NCBI RefSeq assembly: GCF_000382485.1
Contig: NZ_AORY01000014.1
Span: forward strand, 1 to 64,000
Length of the DNA: 64,000 bases
Direction: 5' to 3'
Source: Sphingomonas sp. Mn802worker
GTDB lineage: Bacteria > Pseudomonadota > Alphaproteobacteria > Sphingomonadales > Sphingomonadaceae
In this document: piece by piece, positions 7,398-15,906 of the stretch
Layout: every line of letters begins with the position of its first letter
Numbering within the stretch: position 1 is the stretch's first letter
Translations under genes and position numbers: made by a program
Notes under the pieces: model-generated
Databases searched by the model: none
Told to the model about the DNA's origin: nothing
The model's input: only the letters and a program-made list of their open reading frames with translations

Positions 7398-9488
7398 TCA
7401 CGATCCGCGCAGGCGAAAACCGATCCACAAGGTCCGCGGCGTCGCGCGTTCGACCAGGTCTGCGCCGCTGACGCCTGCCTCCACCCGCGCGTCGAAAAGG
7501 TTCTCCGCCCGCGCCTCAAGCGCCAGCGCGCGCGTGAGCGGCAGCGACAGATAGCCGTCGATCGTGGTTGCAGGAGCAAGCGTGCGCGTGTTGGCATCGT
7601 CCTCGAACTGGCGTGCGGCGTGGCGCAGCGTCGCCGACGCGGTCAGCGCGTCCCGTCGCCAGCCGAGCGTCGCGGAGACGAGGTCGCGCGGCGTCTGCGC
7701 CGGGCGCAGGCCGTCAAGCGTCGCCGCGCTGCCCAACGTTTCGACGCGCGGCGACACATGGCTCCACGATGCGCGTGCGAACAGCGGCCCGCTCGCGCGC
7801 CACTCCGCATCGATCTCGATGCCGGTCGAGCGGATGGCGTCGAGGTTTTGCCGCACGCGGTACACGCCCGCCGCCGACACGGAGCCGACGCCCGGGAAGG
7901 TACCGGGCCCGCGCGCGGCGGTGACGTTCGCGATCGCGTCCTCCAACCGGTTCCAGAACACCGTCGCGGCAAGGCTGACGCGCGCGGTGGGTGCGATCGT
8001 GACGCCGCCGTCGATCCCGCTCAGCCGCTCGGGTGAGAGCGCGGCATTGGCGGCGGTCGCATCGGCACCGACGCGGAACGGGCGGTAGAGCTCGTTCAGC
8101 GTTGGCAGGCGCCAGCCGCGATAGGCCGAGGCGCGCAAGCTCACGCCGTCGACCACCCGATAGGCGACGCCGGCACGTCCCGTCGCCTCCGTCCCATCGC
8201 GGTCGGCGAAATGATCGTTGGTGTAGACGGTGCCGGTGGTGAGCGCGCGTTCGCTCAGCCGACCGTCCGCGATCCACCAGCGATCGATGCGGCCGCCGAG
8301 CGTCAGCGTGAGTGGGCCGCGGGTCCGGCTCGCGTCGGCGAAGGCGCCAAGCGTCGTGCTGCTGCCGCCCGCCACGCGGCGACGCGTCGGCTGCGCGTTC
8401 ACGTAGCTGTACAGCTCCTGTGTCCGTCCGCTGACATCGCGCCAGTCGACCCCGAGCCGCAGGTCCGCGTCCGCGCCGACCGGCGGCACGAGCTCCAGCC
8501 GCGCACCGACGCCGGTCGCGGGCGTGTTATACTGGTCGAGCGTCTGTGTCGCGGTGGTGCGCGCGGCGTCGATGCTGGCGAACTCGGACGCGAACGCGCG
8601 TGTCTGAAGATAGGCAAGCGCGGAATAGCCCCAGCGGCCTGTCGCATCGCCGTGCCCGACGAGGCGCAGGCTGGCGTCCGCGCCTTCGCTGCGGTTGGCG
8701 GAAAAGGCGGTGCCGCGCGTGCGCCGGTCGGTGAAGGCGCTGACGTTCGCCTGCAACTCGCTGTCGGTGCCGGTACGGATCACGCCGCGCATCGCGCCCG
8801 AAGCCTGCTCGTACGGCGCGCGGCCATCGACGGAACCGCGATCCTCCGCGACGATCGGAGTGAAACCGTCGCCGCGCGCATAGGCGGCGGACAGCGTCGC
8901 GAAACCGCGATCGTTGCTAAGCGTCGCCGATCCTTGCGTGTCGAGCGAGTTCCGGCTGCCATAGGCGACGCTGCCCATGTAGCGCGGCACTTGCGTCGGG
9001 GCGGCGCTTTCCAGCTCCACCGTGCCGGCGAGTGCGCCCGGGCCGTAGTAACCGCTGCCGCCGCCGCGGGTCACGCGGATGCGCCCGATGCGGTCGGTCG
9101 CATAGGCGGGGAAGGGCACCCAGCCGCCGAACGGATCGGCCTGCGGCACGCTGTCAAGGATCAGCAGCGCGCGGCTCGACGCGTTGCCGCCGATCCCGCG
9201 CAAGGAGATGCCCTGGCTGGTCGGATTGGCCGAACGCGAATCGGAGCGGCGGAACTGCTGCACGCCCGCCACGTCGGCGAGCACGCTTTCGAGCCGGTCG
9301 GCGGCGTTGGTTTGAAGCTGCTCGGCGGTGATCGTCACCACGCTGGCGGCGGCATCGCCGGGACGGTCGCTTAAACCCCGGCCGGTGACGACCACGTCCT
9401 CGCCGGTGATCGCCTCTGTGGGTGTCTGGGCGAAGGCCGAGGCCGCGCTGCCGAGCAGCAGGACGAGTGTGACGGTGCGACGGATCAT
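7398..9488 (-). CDS. TonB-dependent outer-membrane receptor
   Basis: This 696-residue TonB-dependent receptor imports a ligand across the outer membrane using proton-motive force. A signal peptide ends at SAFAQ (residue 21). The TonB box region is near DVVVTGRG. The plug domain (about 40-150) contains the LESVLADVAGVQ, ISLRGIGG and RVTRGGGSGYYGPGALAGTVEL signatures. The rest is a 22-strand barrel with TonB_dep_Rec features. Length and plug resemble vitamin- or siderophore-type receptors of the BtuB/FepA class. No riboswitch is visible in the 84-bp gap upstream, so the ligand is open. The CaiB-type gene lies upstream on the same strand. Confidence 0.93.
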   Translation of the reverse strand: MIRRTVTLVLLLGSAASAFAQTPTEAITGEDVVVTGRGLSDRPGDAAASVVTITAEQLQTNAADRLESVLADVAGVQQFRRSDSRSANPTSQGISLRGIGGNASSRALLILDSVPQADPFGGWVPFPAYATDRIGRIRVTRGGGSGYYGPGALAGTVELESAAPTQVPRYMGSVAYGSRNSLDTQGSATLSNDRGFATLSAAYARGDGFTPIVAEDRGSVDGRAPYEQASGAMRGVIRTGTDSELQANVSAFTDRRTRGTAFSANRSEGADASLRLVGHGDATGRWGYSALAYLQTRAFASEFASIDAARTTATQTLDQYNTPATGVGARLELVPPVGADADLRLGVDWRDVSGRTQELYSYVNAQPTRRRVAGGSSTTLGAFADASRTRGPLTLTLGGRIDRWWIADGRLSERALTTGTVYTNDHFADRDGTEATGRAGVAYRVVDGVSLRASAYRGWRLPTLNELYRPFRVGADATAANAALSPERLSGIDGGVTIAPTARVSLAATVFWNRLEDAIANVTAARGPGTFPGVGSVSAAGVYRVRQNLDAIRSTGIEIDAEWRASGPLFARASWSHVSPRVETLGSAATLDGLRPAQTPRDLVSATLGWRRDALTASATLRHAARQFEDDANTRTLAPATTIDGYLSLPLTRALALEARAENLFDARVEAGVSGADLVERATPRTLWIGFRLRGS

Positions 9489-9572
9489 GCGGTTACTCTT
9501 GCGCGGAAGCGCTCCTGTTAGCCGTGTGCGGCGGCCGACGCGTTAACTTTGCGCGGGTAGCGGGCGACTCGA

Positions 9573-10727
9573 TCAGATCCAGTCGGCGTCGGCGTGCTCG
9601 CCCAGCCGCGGGCTGGCACGCGCGGCGATGACGCGGCGACCGTCGATCGTGATCGGCGCGGCCAGACCTGCCAGCCCGTCGACGCTGATCTGCATGCCCC
9701 TTGCAACCACCTGCGGGTCGGCGAAGACCTGATCGATGCGGTTGACCGGACCGACCGGTACTCCGGCATGCTCCAGCGCGGCGAGCAGATGGGCGCTCTC
9801 CCACTTCACCGTCTCCGCGACGATCAGCGGCAGCAGCGCGGCGCGGTTGCGCACCCGCGCCGGGTTGGTCGCGAAGCGCTCGTCAGCGGCGAGCGCGGGC
9901 GTGCCGAGTACCGCGCACAGCTTCGCGAACTGCCGGTCGTTGCCGACCGCGACGATCAGGTCGCCGTCGCCGGTCGGAAAGCTCTGGTACGGCGCAAGAT
10001 TGGCGTGGCCGTTGCCCATCCGGCCGGGGACGGTGCCGCTCGCCATCCAGTTGAGCGCTTGATTGGCGAGCGCGCCGACCTGCGTGTCGAGCAGCGCCAT
10101 GTCGATGTGCGCGCCCTGTCCGCTCCGCTCGCGCTCGCGCAAGGCGGCGAGGATCGCGACTGCCGAGTAGACGCCGGTGAATAGGTCGGCGATCGCGACG
10201 CCGCTTTTCTGCGGCGCGCCGTCCGGCTCACCCGTCAGCGACATGATCCCGCCCATGCCCTGAATGATGAAGTCATAGCCGGCGCGGTGCGCGTAGGGGC
10301 CGGTCTGCCCGAAGCCGGTGACCGAGCAGACGATCAGCCGCCGGTTCACTTCACGCAGCGTTGTGGCGTCGAGCCCGTATTTGGCGAGACCACCGACCTT
10401 GTAATTTTCGATCACCACATCGGCACCTGCGGCAAGGGCGCGCACGCGGGCCTGTCCCTCCCTGCTCGCGATATCGATCGCGACCGATCGCTTGCCGCGA
10501 TTGCAGGCGTGGTAATAGGCCGCCGACAAATCGGTGCCGTCGTCGGCGGTGACGAAAGGCGGACCCCAATGGCGCGTGTCGTCGCCTTCGCCCGGACGCT
10601 CGACCTTGATCACGTCCGCGCCCAGGTCGGCGAGCAATTGCCCGCACCACGGCCCTGCGAGAATGCGCGCGAGTTCAAGGACGCGGAGGCCGGCGAGCGG
10701 ACGGGGCGGGGTGGAGGTCTCTGTCAT
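9573..10727 (-). CDS. CaiB/BaiF family CoA-transferase
   Basis: This is a family III CoA-transferase of 384 residues that moves CoA between carboxylic acids in the cytosol. The N-terminal GLRVLELARILAGPWCGQ and LADLGADVIKVERPG are the hallmark of the family. Asp in LLDTQVG (near residue 180) is the position that forms the acyl-anhydride intermediate. The C-terminal domain includes YQSFPTGDGDLIVAVGND. Substrates vary widely (carnitine, formyl, succinyl, bile acids) and are not shown by the context. The ATG is at 10727, with a GGAGGT-like purine run close by. Confidence 0.92.
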   Translation of the reverse strand: MTETSTPPRPLAGLRVLELARILAGPWCGQLLADLGADVIKVERPGEGDDTRHWGPPFVTADDGTDLSAAYYHACNRGKRSVAIDIASREGQARVRALAAGADVVIENYKVGGLAKYGLDATTLREVNRRLIVCSVTGFGQTGPYAHRAGYDFIIQGMGGIMSLTGEPDGAPQKSGVAIADLFTGVYSAVAILAALRERERSGQGAHIDMALLDTQVGALANQALNWMASGTVPGRMGNGHANLAPYQSFPTGDGDLIVAVGNDRQFAKLCAVLGTPALAADERFATNPARVRNRAALLPLIVAETVKWESAHLLAALEHAGVPVGPVNRIDQVFADPQVVARGMQISVDGLAGLAAPITIDGRRVIAARASPRLGEHADADWI

Positions 10728-10827
10728 GCCGGGTGTTGTACCGGCGATGGGTGCGAAGTCGACGGGGCTGGGACGTGGTTGGTCACTGTCCTCTCTACCC
10801 CATCCACCAGACGCTGGAACTACATAC

Positions 10828-10983
10828 CTAGTATGAGGTAGCAGACATCATCAAGGCGAATAAGCCGAAGGTGTGTAGTAGTATAGCGACCTCAAAGATA
10901 ATAATAAGCTTTCTACCGCGCTTCATATCATCAAAAAGCCGGTACAAAGTAAAAGCCAGTATTGGAAAACGACAAAGGCGCAA
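10828..10983 (-). CDS. Possible small two-segment membrane protein
   Basis: A 51-codon frame from TTG at 10983, or 32 codons from ATG at 10926, ends at TAG 10828. It encodes Arg-rich start residues, a hydrophobic piece (FPILAFTLYRLF), a basic turn (DDMKRGRK) and a clear membrane helix (LIIIFEVAILLHTFGLFALMM). Neither start has a good ribosome site. The strong site GAGGAG at 11002-11007 instead serves the ATG at 10996 in the neighbouring frame. It could be the second half of a frameshifted small gene or an unrelated AT-rich frame. No homologue comes to mind. Confidence 0.3.
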   Translation of the reverse strand: MRLCRFPILAFTLYRLFDDMKRGRKLIIIFEVAILLHTFGLFALMMSATSY

Positions 10984-10996
10984 GAAACGATAACAT
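10931..10996 (-). CDS. Possible 21-codon hydrophobic leader ORF
   Basis: ATG at 10996 is preceded by GAGGAG with 5-bp spacing, the best ribosome site in this AT-rich islet. The peptide is hydrophobic (Leu, Phe, Ala) and stops with TGA at 10931, 5 bp before the ATG of the membrane ORF in the other frame. The pair could be a coupled leader and small gene, or one gene split by a single-base shift. Confidence 0.3.
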   Translation of the reverse strand: MLSFLAPLSFSNTGFYFVPAF

Positions 10997-11201
10997 CACA
11001 GCTCCTCTACCAGAAGGAGACGAGTTTATGACCGCTGCAAACGCTCTCGGTCAAATCCCGATATGCAACTTCCGGTTGACATCGCGCCGGACCTGATCCG
11101 CGCGTGATGAAGGTAACGGGTCGCGCGAAGCTGCGCGGGCGCACGTGCGCGTGCGGGGTCAGCTTCGTTTCGGCGTGTATCGCGGTGAACAAACCGTCGT
11201 T

Positions 11202-11216
11202 GAACAGGCCGCGAAC
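11202..11216 (-). promoter_or_regulatory. SOS-box-like site
   Basis: Read on the minus strand this is GTTCGCGGCCTGTTC, matching the alphaproteobacterial LexA pattern GTTC-N7-GTTC and 13 of 15 bases of the site at 56937-56951. It lies 206 bp upstream of the ATG at 10996. Such a motif arises by chance about once or twice in 64 kb. Confidence 0.3.
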
Positions 11217-11326
11217 GCGGTGCCACCGGCTAATTGCCTCGATCAACCGCCGAACTGCCCAACCCTTGCCGGGTTGGCGCGGATGGTGCTCTCGGCCCGC
11301 ATGTCTTGAACACGCCCGCCAACGCG

Positions 11327-11381
11327 ACGAAGCCCGCTCCGCCCGCCACGCCGAAGCGAGAAGGGGCGGCACGGGCTTCGT
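11327..11381 (-). terminator. Stem-loop after the RhlE-type helicase gene
   Basis: A perfect 10-bp stem, ACGAAGCCCG (11327-11336) with CGGGCTTCGT (11372-11381), encloses a second CCGCCC/GGGCGG stem. It starts 25 bp past the helicase stop. There is no clear U-tract. Confidence 0.5.
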
Positions 11382-11406
11382 AAGTCACCTGCTCAGATTG
11401 CGCAAA

Positions 11407-12909
11407 TCAGACGAAGCTGCGACCGCCGCCTCCTCCGCGCCGACCGGAGCCGCCGCCACCACGCCGGCTGGCGTTGGCGTAGTTGCGGCCGCCGGTCGCG
11501 GCACCGGCGCCGCCGTTGCCACCGCTCGCGCCCTGGCGCGGCCCGCCCTGACGCTGGCCGTTGTGAGCCTGTCCGCCTTGCGCCGGACGACCGCCACCGT
11601 GTTGGCCGCCGCCGTGCGCGCGGGCGGGCGCCTGCGGCTCGTGCTGGCGCGAACCGTGTGCGGGGCGCGGTGCGTGCGTCGCCTTCGGGCGCGCAGGCCC
11701 GCGCTGGCGGTCGACGCGCGGTGCCGGGTCGGCACCGATCGTCTTGACGCGCTCGGCCTTCAGCTGGTCTGCGCGGCGGGTGAAGTCGTCGGGCAGCGGC
11801 ACCGAGGGGATCTTCTGCCGCGTGACCTTCTCGATGTCCTTCAGGTACGGCCGCTCGTCATCGGCGCAGAAGGCGATCGCCTCGCCGCTCGCGCCCGCAC
11901 GCGCGGTGCGGCCGATGCGGTGGACGTATTGCTCGGGCACGTTGGGCAGCTCGAAGTTGAACACGTGGCTGACGCCCGACACGTCGATGCCGCGCGCGGC
12001 GATGTCGGTCGCGACCAGGATCGGCACCTCGCCCGACTTGAACAGCGCCAGCGCGCGCTCGCGCTGCGGCTGGCTCTTGTTGCCGTGGATCGCGCTCGAC
12101 GCGATGCCGTTGCCGGCCAGCAGCTTCACGACGCGGTCGGCACCGTGCTTGGTGCGCGTGAAGACGAGCGCGCGGTCGATCTTCGTTTCCTGCAGCAGGA
12201 TCGTCAGCAGCGCCTGCTTCTCGGCCTGATTGCAGAAGATCACGCTCTGGTCGACGCGCTCGGCGGTGGTCGCGGCGGGCTTGATCGAAACGGTCGCCGG
12301 GTCGGTCAGAAACTGCGCCGCCAGATCACGGATCGCCACCGGCATGGTGGCGGAGAAGAACAGGGTCTGGCGCTTGCGCGGGACCATGCGGACGATCTTC
12401 TTCAATGCGTGGATGAAGCCGAGGTCCAGCATCTGGTCGGCCTCGTCGAGCACCAGGATCTCGATCATCGACAGGTTGATGTAGCCCTGCTCAACGCAGT
12501 CGATCAGGCGACCGGGCGTCGCGACCAGGATGTCGACGCCGCGCGCGACGTCCTGCCGGTTCTTGTTGATGCTGGTGCCGCCGAACACGGTCGCGACGGA
12601 CATCTTGGAGAACGCGCCGTAGCCGCGCGCGCTTTCCGCGATCTGGCTGGCGAGCTCGCGCGTCGGGGCAAGCACCAGCATGCGGACGTGCGTCGGCAGC
12701 ACGCGCTTGTCGGCAGCAACGAGGCGCTGGATCGAGGGCAGCACGAACGCGGCGGTCTTGCCGGTGCCGGTCTGCGCGATGCCGAGCAGGTCGCGGCCCT
12801 CGAGCAACGTCGGGATGCTGTCGCGCTGGATCGGCGTCGGTTCGGAATAACCCTTGGCCTCGATCGCGCGGACGAGCGGCTCGGCCAGGCCGAGATGTGC
12901 GAATGACAT
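11407..12909 (-). CDS. rhlE: RhlE-type DEAD-box RNA helicase
   Basis: This ATP-dependent RNA helicase remodels RNA and ribosomal precursors. In order it shows the Q motif (GYSEPTPIQ), Walker A AQTGTGKT near residue 45, PTRELA, TPGRL, the DEAD box in VLDEADQMLDLGF, SAT, and HRIGRTARAG. After about residue 390 comes a low-complexity tail rich in Arg, Gly, Gln and His, ending in Gly/Arg repeats, typical of RhlE proteins and suited to RNA binding or condensation. The ATG at 12909 gives the family's usual start (MSFAHLGL) although the frame is open further up. A structured leader of over 100 bp precedes it. Confidence 0.94.
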   Translation of the reverse strand: MSFAHLGLAEPLVRAIEAKGYSEPTPIQRDSIPTLLEGRDLLGIAQTGTGKTAAFVLPSIQRLVAADKRVLPTHVRMLVLAPTRELASQIAESARGYGAFSKMSVATVFGGTSINKNRQDVARGVDILVATPGRLIDCVEQGYINLSMIEILVLDEADQMLDLGFIHALKKIVRMVPRKRQTLFFSATMPVAIRDLAAQFLTDPATVSIKPAATTAERVDQSVIFCNQAEKQALLTILLQETKIDRALVFTRTKHGADRVVKLLAGNGIASSAIHGNKSQPQRERALALFKSGEVPILVATDIAARGIDVSGVSHVFNFELPNVPEQYVHRIGRTARAGASGEAIAFCADDERPYLKDIEKVTRQKIPSVPLPDDFTRRADQLKAERVKTIGADPAPRVDRQRGPARPKATHAPRPAHGSRQHEPQAPARAHGGGQHGGGRPAQGGQAHNGQRQGGPRQGASGGNGGAGAATGGRNYANASRRGGGGSGRRGGGGGRSFV

Positions 12910-12961
12910 GGAAATATAGTCCAAATAAACGGACCCCCGACACGCATCGGGCGTGAAGAGG

Positions 12962-13017
12962 GCGGGGAGGTAAGAGACACCCCGCGTGACATGGGAGGTC
13001 GGTCGATGATCGACCGA
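12962..13017 (-). promoter_or_regulatory. Structured 5' leader of the helicase gene
   Basis: Two hairpins lie upstream of the helicase start: GCGGGG/CCCCGC (12962-12967 with 12980-12985) and a perfect TCGGTCG/CGACCGA stem with a 5-base loop (12999-13017). DEAD-box helicase mRNAs often have long autoregulated or cold-responsive leaders. Here only the folding potential is seen. Confidence 0.35.
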
Positions 13018-13191
13018 GGCGGAGCCGGACCCCTTGCGGGATCGATCACGCTGCAAACGCCTCGATAGCGCGCCATGTGCTCGCTTGGCCGCGAAAAGTC
13101 AAGTTTGCGGTTGAACAAGCCGGCGGTGCGGGTGTTCAGCCAACCTCTCCCCTCGATCCTTCTTGCTCAATCACGATAGTTGATTTCGACC

Positions 13192-15291
13192 ATGACCGAT
13201 CCCTTCGCCGTTCCCACCCGCGATGATGCGCCAAGCGTCGGGCGCTGGCAGTGGGACGTGCCCGCCGACCGCATCACCGCGGATGCGTCGTTCGCGACGA
13301 TGTACGGCGTCGCGCCCGACGTCGCGGCGGCCGGCGCACCGATCGCGACCTTCTTCGGCGGCATCCACCCGGCCGATCTGCCGCGTGTCGAGGCGGCGAT
13401 CGCGCAGGCACTGGCGGGTAGCGACGCGTTCGAGCAGGAATATCGCGTCATCGGGCTGGACGGGCAGGTCCGCTGGCTCGTCGCGTCGGGCCGGGTCGAG
13501 CGCGACGAGACGGGGGCGGTGATCGCCTTCCCGGGCGTCAGCTACGATATCGATGCGCGCAAGCGGCATGAGCTCAGGCTTTCAGCGATCGTCGAGATCA
13601 ACGACCGGTTGCGCAGCGGCGGTGACGTCGGCGATCTGGCGCTTGCCGCGGCCGAGGTGCTGGGGCGCGTACTCGACGTCAGCCGCGCGGGCTATGGCAC
13701 GGTTGATCCGGTCGCGGAAACGATCACGACCGAGCGGGCCTATTGCGCCGACGGCATCGCGCCGCTGCCCGCGCTGCTGCACTTTCGCGACTATGGCAGC
13801 TATATCGAGGATTTGAAGGCGGGCGTGACCGTCGCGATTCCCGATGTGCGCGACGATCCGCGTACCCGCAGCACCGCAGAGGGGCTGCGGCAATTGTCCG
13901 CGATGTCGTTCATCAACATGCCGGTGACCGAGCAGGGCGGGTTCGTCGCGCTGCTGTACCTCAACAATGCGGTGCCGCGCGTGTGGAGCGATGCGGAGGT
14001 CGCCTTCGTCCGCGACGTGGCCGAACGCGTGCGCGACGCGGTCGAGCGGCGGCGCGCCGAGCGTGAGCTGGCGGACCTCAACGCGCGGCTGGAGGATGAG
14101 GTCGAGGCACGCACGACCGAGCTGATGCGCACGGAGGAACAGCTGCGCCAGGCGCTCAAGATGGAAGCGGTCGGCCAACTGACCGGCGGTCTGGCGCATG
14201 ATTTCAACAACCTGCTGACCGGCATCTCGGGCGCGCTTGAGATGATGCAGCTGCGGGTCGGGCAAGGGCGCGTCAACGAGCTCGACCGCTATGTCGCCGC
14301 GGCGCAGGGCGCGACCAGGCGTGCGGCGGCGCTGACACACCGGTTGCTCGCCTTCTCGCGCCGTCAGACGCTCGATCCCAAGCCGACCGACGTCAACCGG
14401 CTGATCGCGGGCATGGAGGATCTGATCGGGCGCACGGTCGGCCCGCAGATCACGCTGGAGGTGGTCGGCGCGGCCGGGCTGTGGCCCGCGCTGGTCGATC
14501 CAAACCAGCTCGAAAATGCGCTCCTGAACCTGTGCATCAACGCGCGCGACGCGATGCCCGATGGTGGCCGGATCACGATCGAGACCGCGAACAAGTGGAT
14601 CGACGAGCGCACCGCGCGCGAACGCGACCTGACGCCGGGGCAGTATCTGTCGATGTGCGTGACCGACACCGGCGCGGGAATGACGCCCGAGGTGCAGGCG
14701 CGCGCGTTCGATCCGTTCTTCACTACCAAGCCGATGGGCGAGGGCACCGGGCTCGGCCTGTCGATGATCTACGGTTTCGCGCGGCAATCGGGCGGGCAGG
14801 TGCGCATCTACAGCGAGTTGGGCGACGGCACGACCATGTGCATCTATCTGCCGCGCCATTATGCCGTGCAGGAGGGCGAGGGCGTCCAGCCGGTCGGCGA
14901 ACTGGCGATATCGCCGTCCAGCGAGCGGCGTACCGTGTTGCTCGTCGACGATGAGCCGACGATCCGTATGCTGGTCGCCGAGGTGCTGGCCGAACAGGGC
15001 TATACCGTAGTCGAGGCAGGCGACGGCGCGGGCGCGATGGCGTTGCTCGCATCGGGGATAAGACCCGATCTGCTGGTCACCGACGTCGGGTTGCCCGGGC
15101 AGATGAACGGGCGGCAGGTGGCGGATGCGGCGCTGACACAGGTGCCGGGGCTGAGGGTATTGTTCATCACCGGCTATGCGGAGAATGCCGTGATCGGCAA
15201 TGGGCAGCTTGCGCCGCACATGGCGCTGGTGACGAAACCGTTCGCGATGGACACGCTCGCCGCCAAGGTCAGCCTGCTGCTCGCCGACTGA
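13192..15291 (+). CDS. Hybrid sensor histidine kinase (PAS-GAF-HisKA-HATPase-REC)
   Basis: This 699-residue soluble two-component hybrid kinase has no membrane helix. Residues about 15-130 form a PAS_3-type domain, and 145-285 a GAF domain. A coiled region ([20 protein letters not shown]) leads into HisKA with His336 in [11 protein letters not shown]. The ATPase follows (N box [27 protein letters not shown]). The C-terminal receiver has DDEPTIR, Asp631 in VTDVGLPG and Lys682. Input could be a small ligand, redox state or light, but no flavin Cys motif is evident. Start ATG 13192 is preferred over TTG 13180. No response regulator gene is adjacent, so an orphan phosphorelay is likely. Confidence 0.93.
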   Translation: MTDPFAVPTRDDAPSVGRWQWDVPADRITADASFATMYGVAPDVAAAGAPIATFFGGIHPADLPRVEAAIAQALAGSDAFEQEYRVIGLDGQVRWLVASGRVERDETGAVIAFPGVSYDIDARKRHELRLSAIVEINDRLRSGGDVGDLALAAAEVLGRVLDVSRAGYGTVDPVAETITTERAYCADGIAPLPALLHFRDYGSYIEDLKAGVTVAIPDVRDDPRTRSTAEGLRQLSAMSFINMPVTEQGGFVALLYLNNAVPRVWSDAEVAFVRDVAERVRDAVERRRAERELADLNARLEDEVEARTTELMRTEEQLRQALKMEAVGQLTGGLAHDFNNLLTGISGALEMMQLRVGQGRVNELDRYVAAAQGATRRAAALTHRLLAFSRRQTLDPKPTDVNRLIAGMEDLIGRTVGPQITLEVVGAAGLWPALVDPNQLENALLNLCINARDAMPDGGRITIETANKWIDERTARERDLTPGQYLSMCVTDTGAGMTPEVQARAFDPFFTTKPMGEGTGLGLSMIYGFARQSGGQVRIYSELGDGTTMCIYLPRHYAVQEGEGVQPVGELAISPSSERRTVLLVDDEPTIRMLVAEVLAEQGYTVVEAGDGAGAMALLASGIRPDLLVTDVGLPGQMNGRQVADAALTQVPGLRVLFITGYAENAVIGNGQLAPHMALVTKPFAMDTLAAKVSLLLAD

Positions 15292-15303
15292 CCATCACGC
15301 GGA

Positions 15304-15771
15304 TCAGACCGCGAGCACGCCGGCGATGATCGTCAGCACGCCGAGCCCGGTCGACAGCGGCACGCGCAGGCTCATCCAATTGGCCGGTGCGGCACCGCGC
15401 GCGACCAGCCGGCGGTCGACCGGCAGCGTCAGCAGGATCGCGCTGCCGAGCGCGACGAGTCCGCCGGGCAGGTGGATCAGCGCAAGCGCGACCAGCGCGC
15501 CCGCGACGAGGCTAGGCACGACCGCCAGCGTCACCAGCACCGCCTGACCGCGGCGCAGGTACATCGCCAGTCCCCACCACATGCCGCCGAGGAAGCTCAG
15601 GATCAGCGCGCCGTAGGCGACCGCGACCATGCCGCCGACCGGATAGCCCAGCCCCGCCAGCAGCGCCGCGGCGGCCTGCGGCAGCAGCCCGGCGAAGCCG
15701 AGCGCGAAGGCGGCCCTGCCGACCGGAAACGCGGCTGTTTCCACTTCCCGTTGATCGTCCATCCCGTTCAT
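15304..15771 (-). CDS. DUF3429 integral membrane protein
   Basis: This inner-membrane protein of about 155 residues has five predicted helices. The first hydrophobic run is near residues 20-40 (AFALGFAGLLPQAAAALLAG), and a conserved FLGGMWWGLAM motif typical of DUF3429 lies in the second or third helix. The last helices are separated by a DRRLVARGAAPANWMSLR loop that fits the family. The role is unknown. The ATG at 15771 has GAGAGAAG upstream; an in-frame ATG at 15762 is also possible. It converges on the kinase gene with only a 12-bp gap. Confidence 0.88.
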   Translation of the reverse strand: MNGMDDQREVETAAFPVGRAAFALGFAGLLPQAAAALLAGLGYPVGGMVAVAYGALILSFLGGMWWGLAMYLRRGQAVLVTLAVVPSLVAGALVALALIHLPGGLVALGSAILLTLPVDRRLVARGAAPANWMSLRVPLSTGLGVLTIIAGVLAV

Positions 15772-15906
15772 CGTCGCTTCTCTCACCACCGCGTTCCTGC
15801 CGCGTGACTACGCGACAGACGGATCATCGATCCGGCGCGGCGACGATGATCGCGCCCACGTTCATGCGCGGCACTGCCTCATGCGATGGCACACCGGCGC
15901 GTGGCG

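Larger units (their letters stand above)
10728..11406. other. Gene-poor stretch with AT-rich islet, about 680 bp
   Basis: This region lies between the CaiB start and the end of the helicase gene, both on the minus strand. Bases 10820-11030 are strikingly AT-rich compared with the rest of the window and contain the short membrane ORFs listed below. Bases 11126-11167 form an inverted repeat (CGAAGCTG and its complement) enclosing a 12-bp palindrome GCGCACGTGCGC. An SOS-like box is at 11202-11216 and a helicase terminator hairpin at 11327-11381. A minus-strand frame of 121 codons ends at 11007, just before the ribosome site at 11002-11007. I do not recognise its product. Confidence 0.6.

Noticed and set aside
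9489-9572. A cobalamin riboswitch or similar element before the TonB receptor
   Set aside because: The gap is only 84 bp and lacks the conserved box of a cobalamin riboswitch.
11007-11372. A minus-strand frame of 121 codons ending just before the small AT-rich ORFs
   Set aside because: Its first part overlaps the helicase terminator hairpin and the product shows no recognisable family. The middle looks weakly coding, so it is kept only as a possibility.
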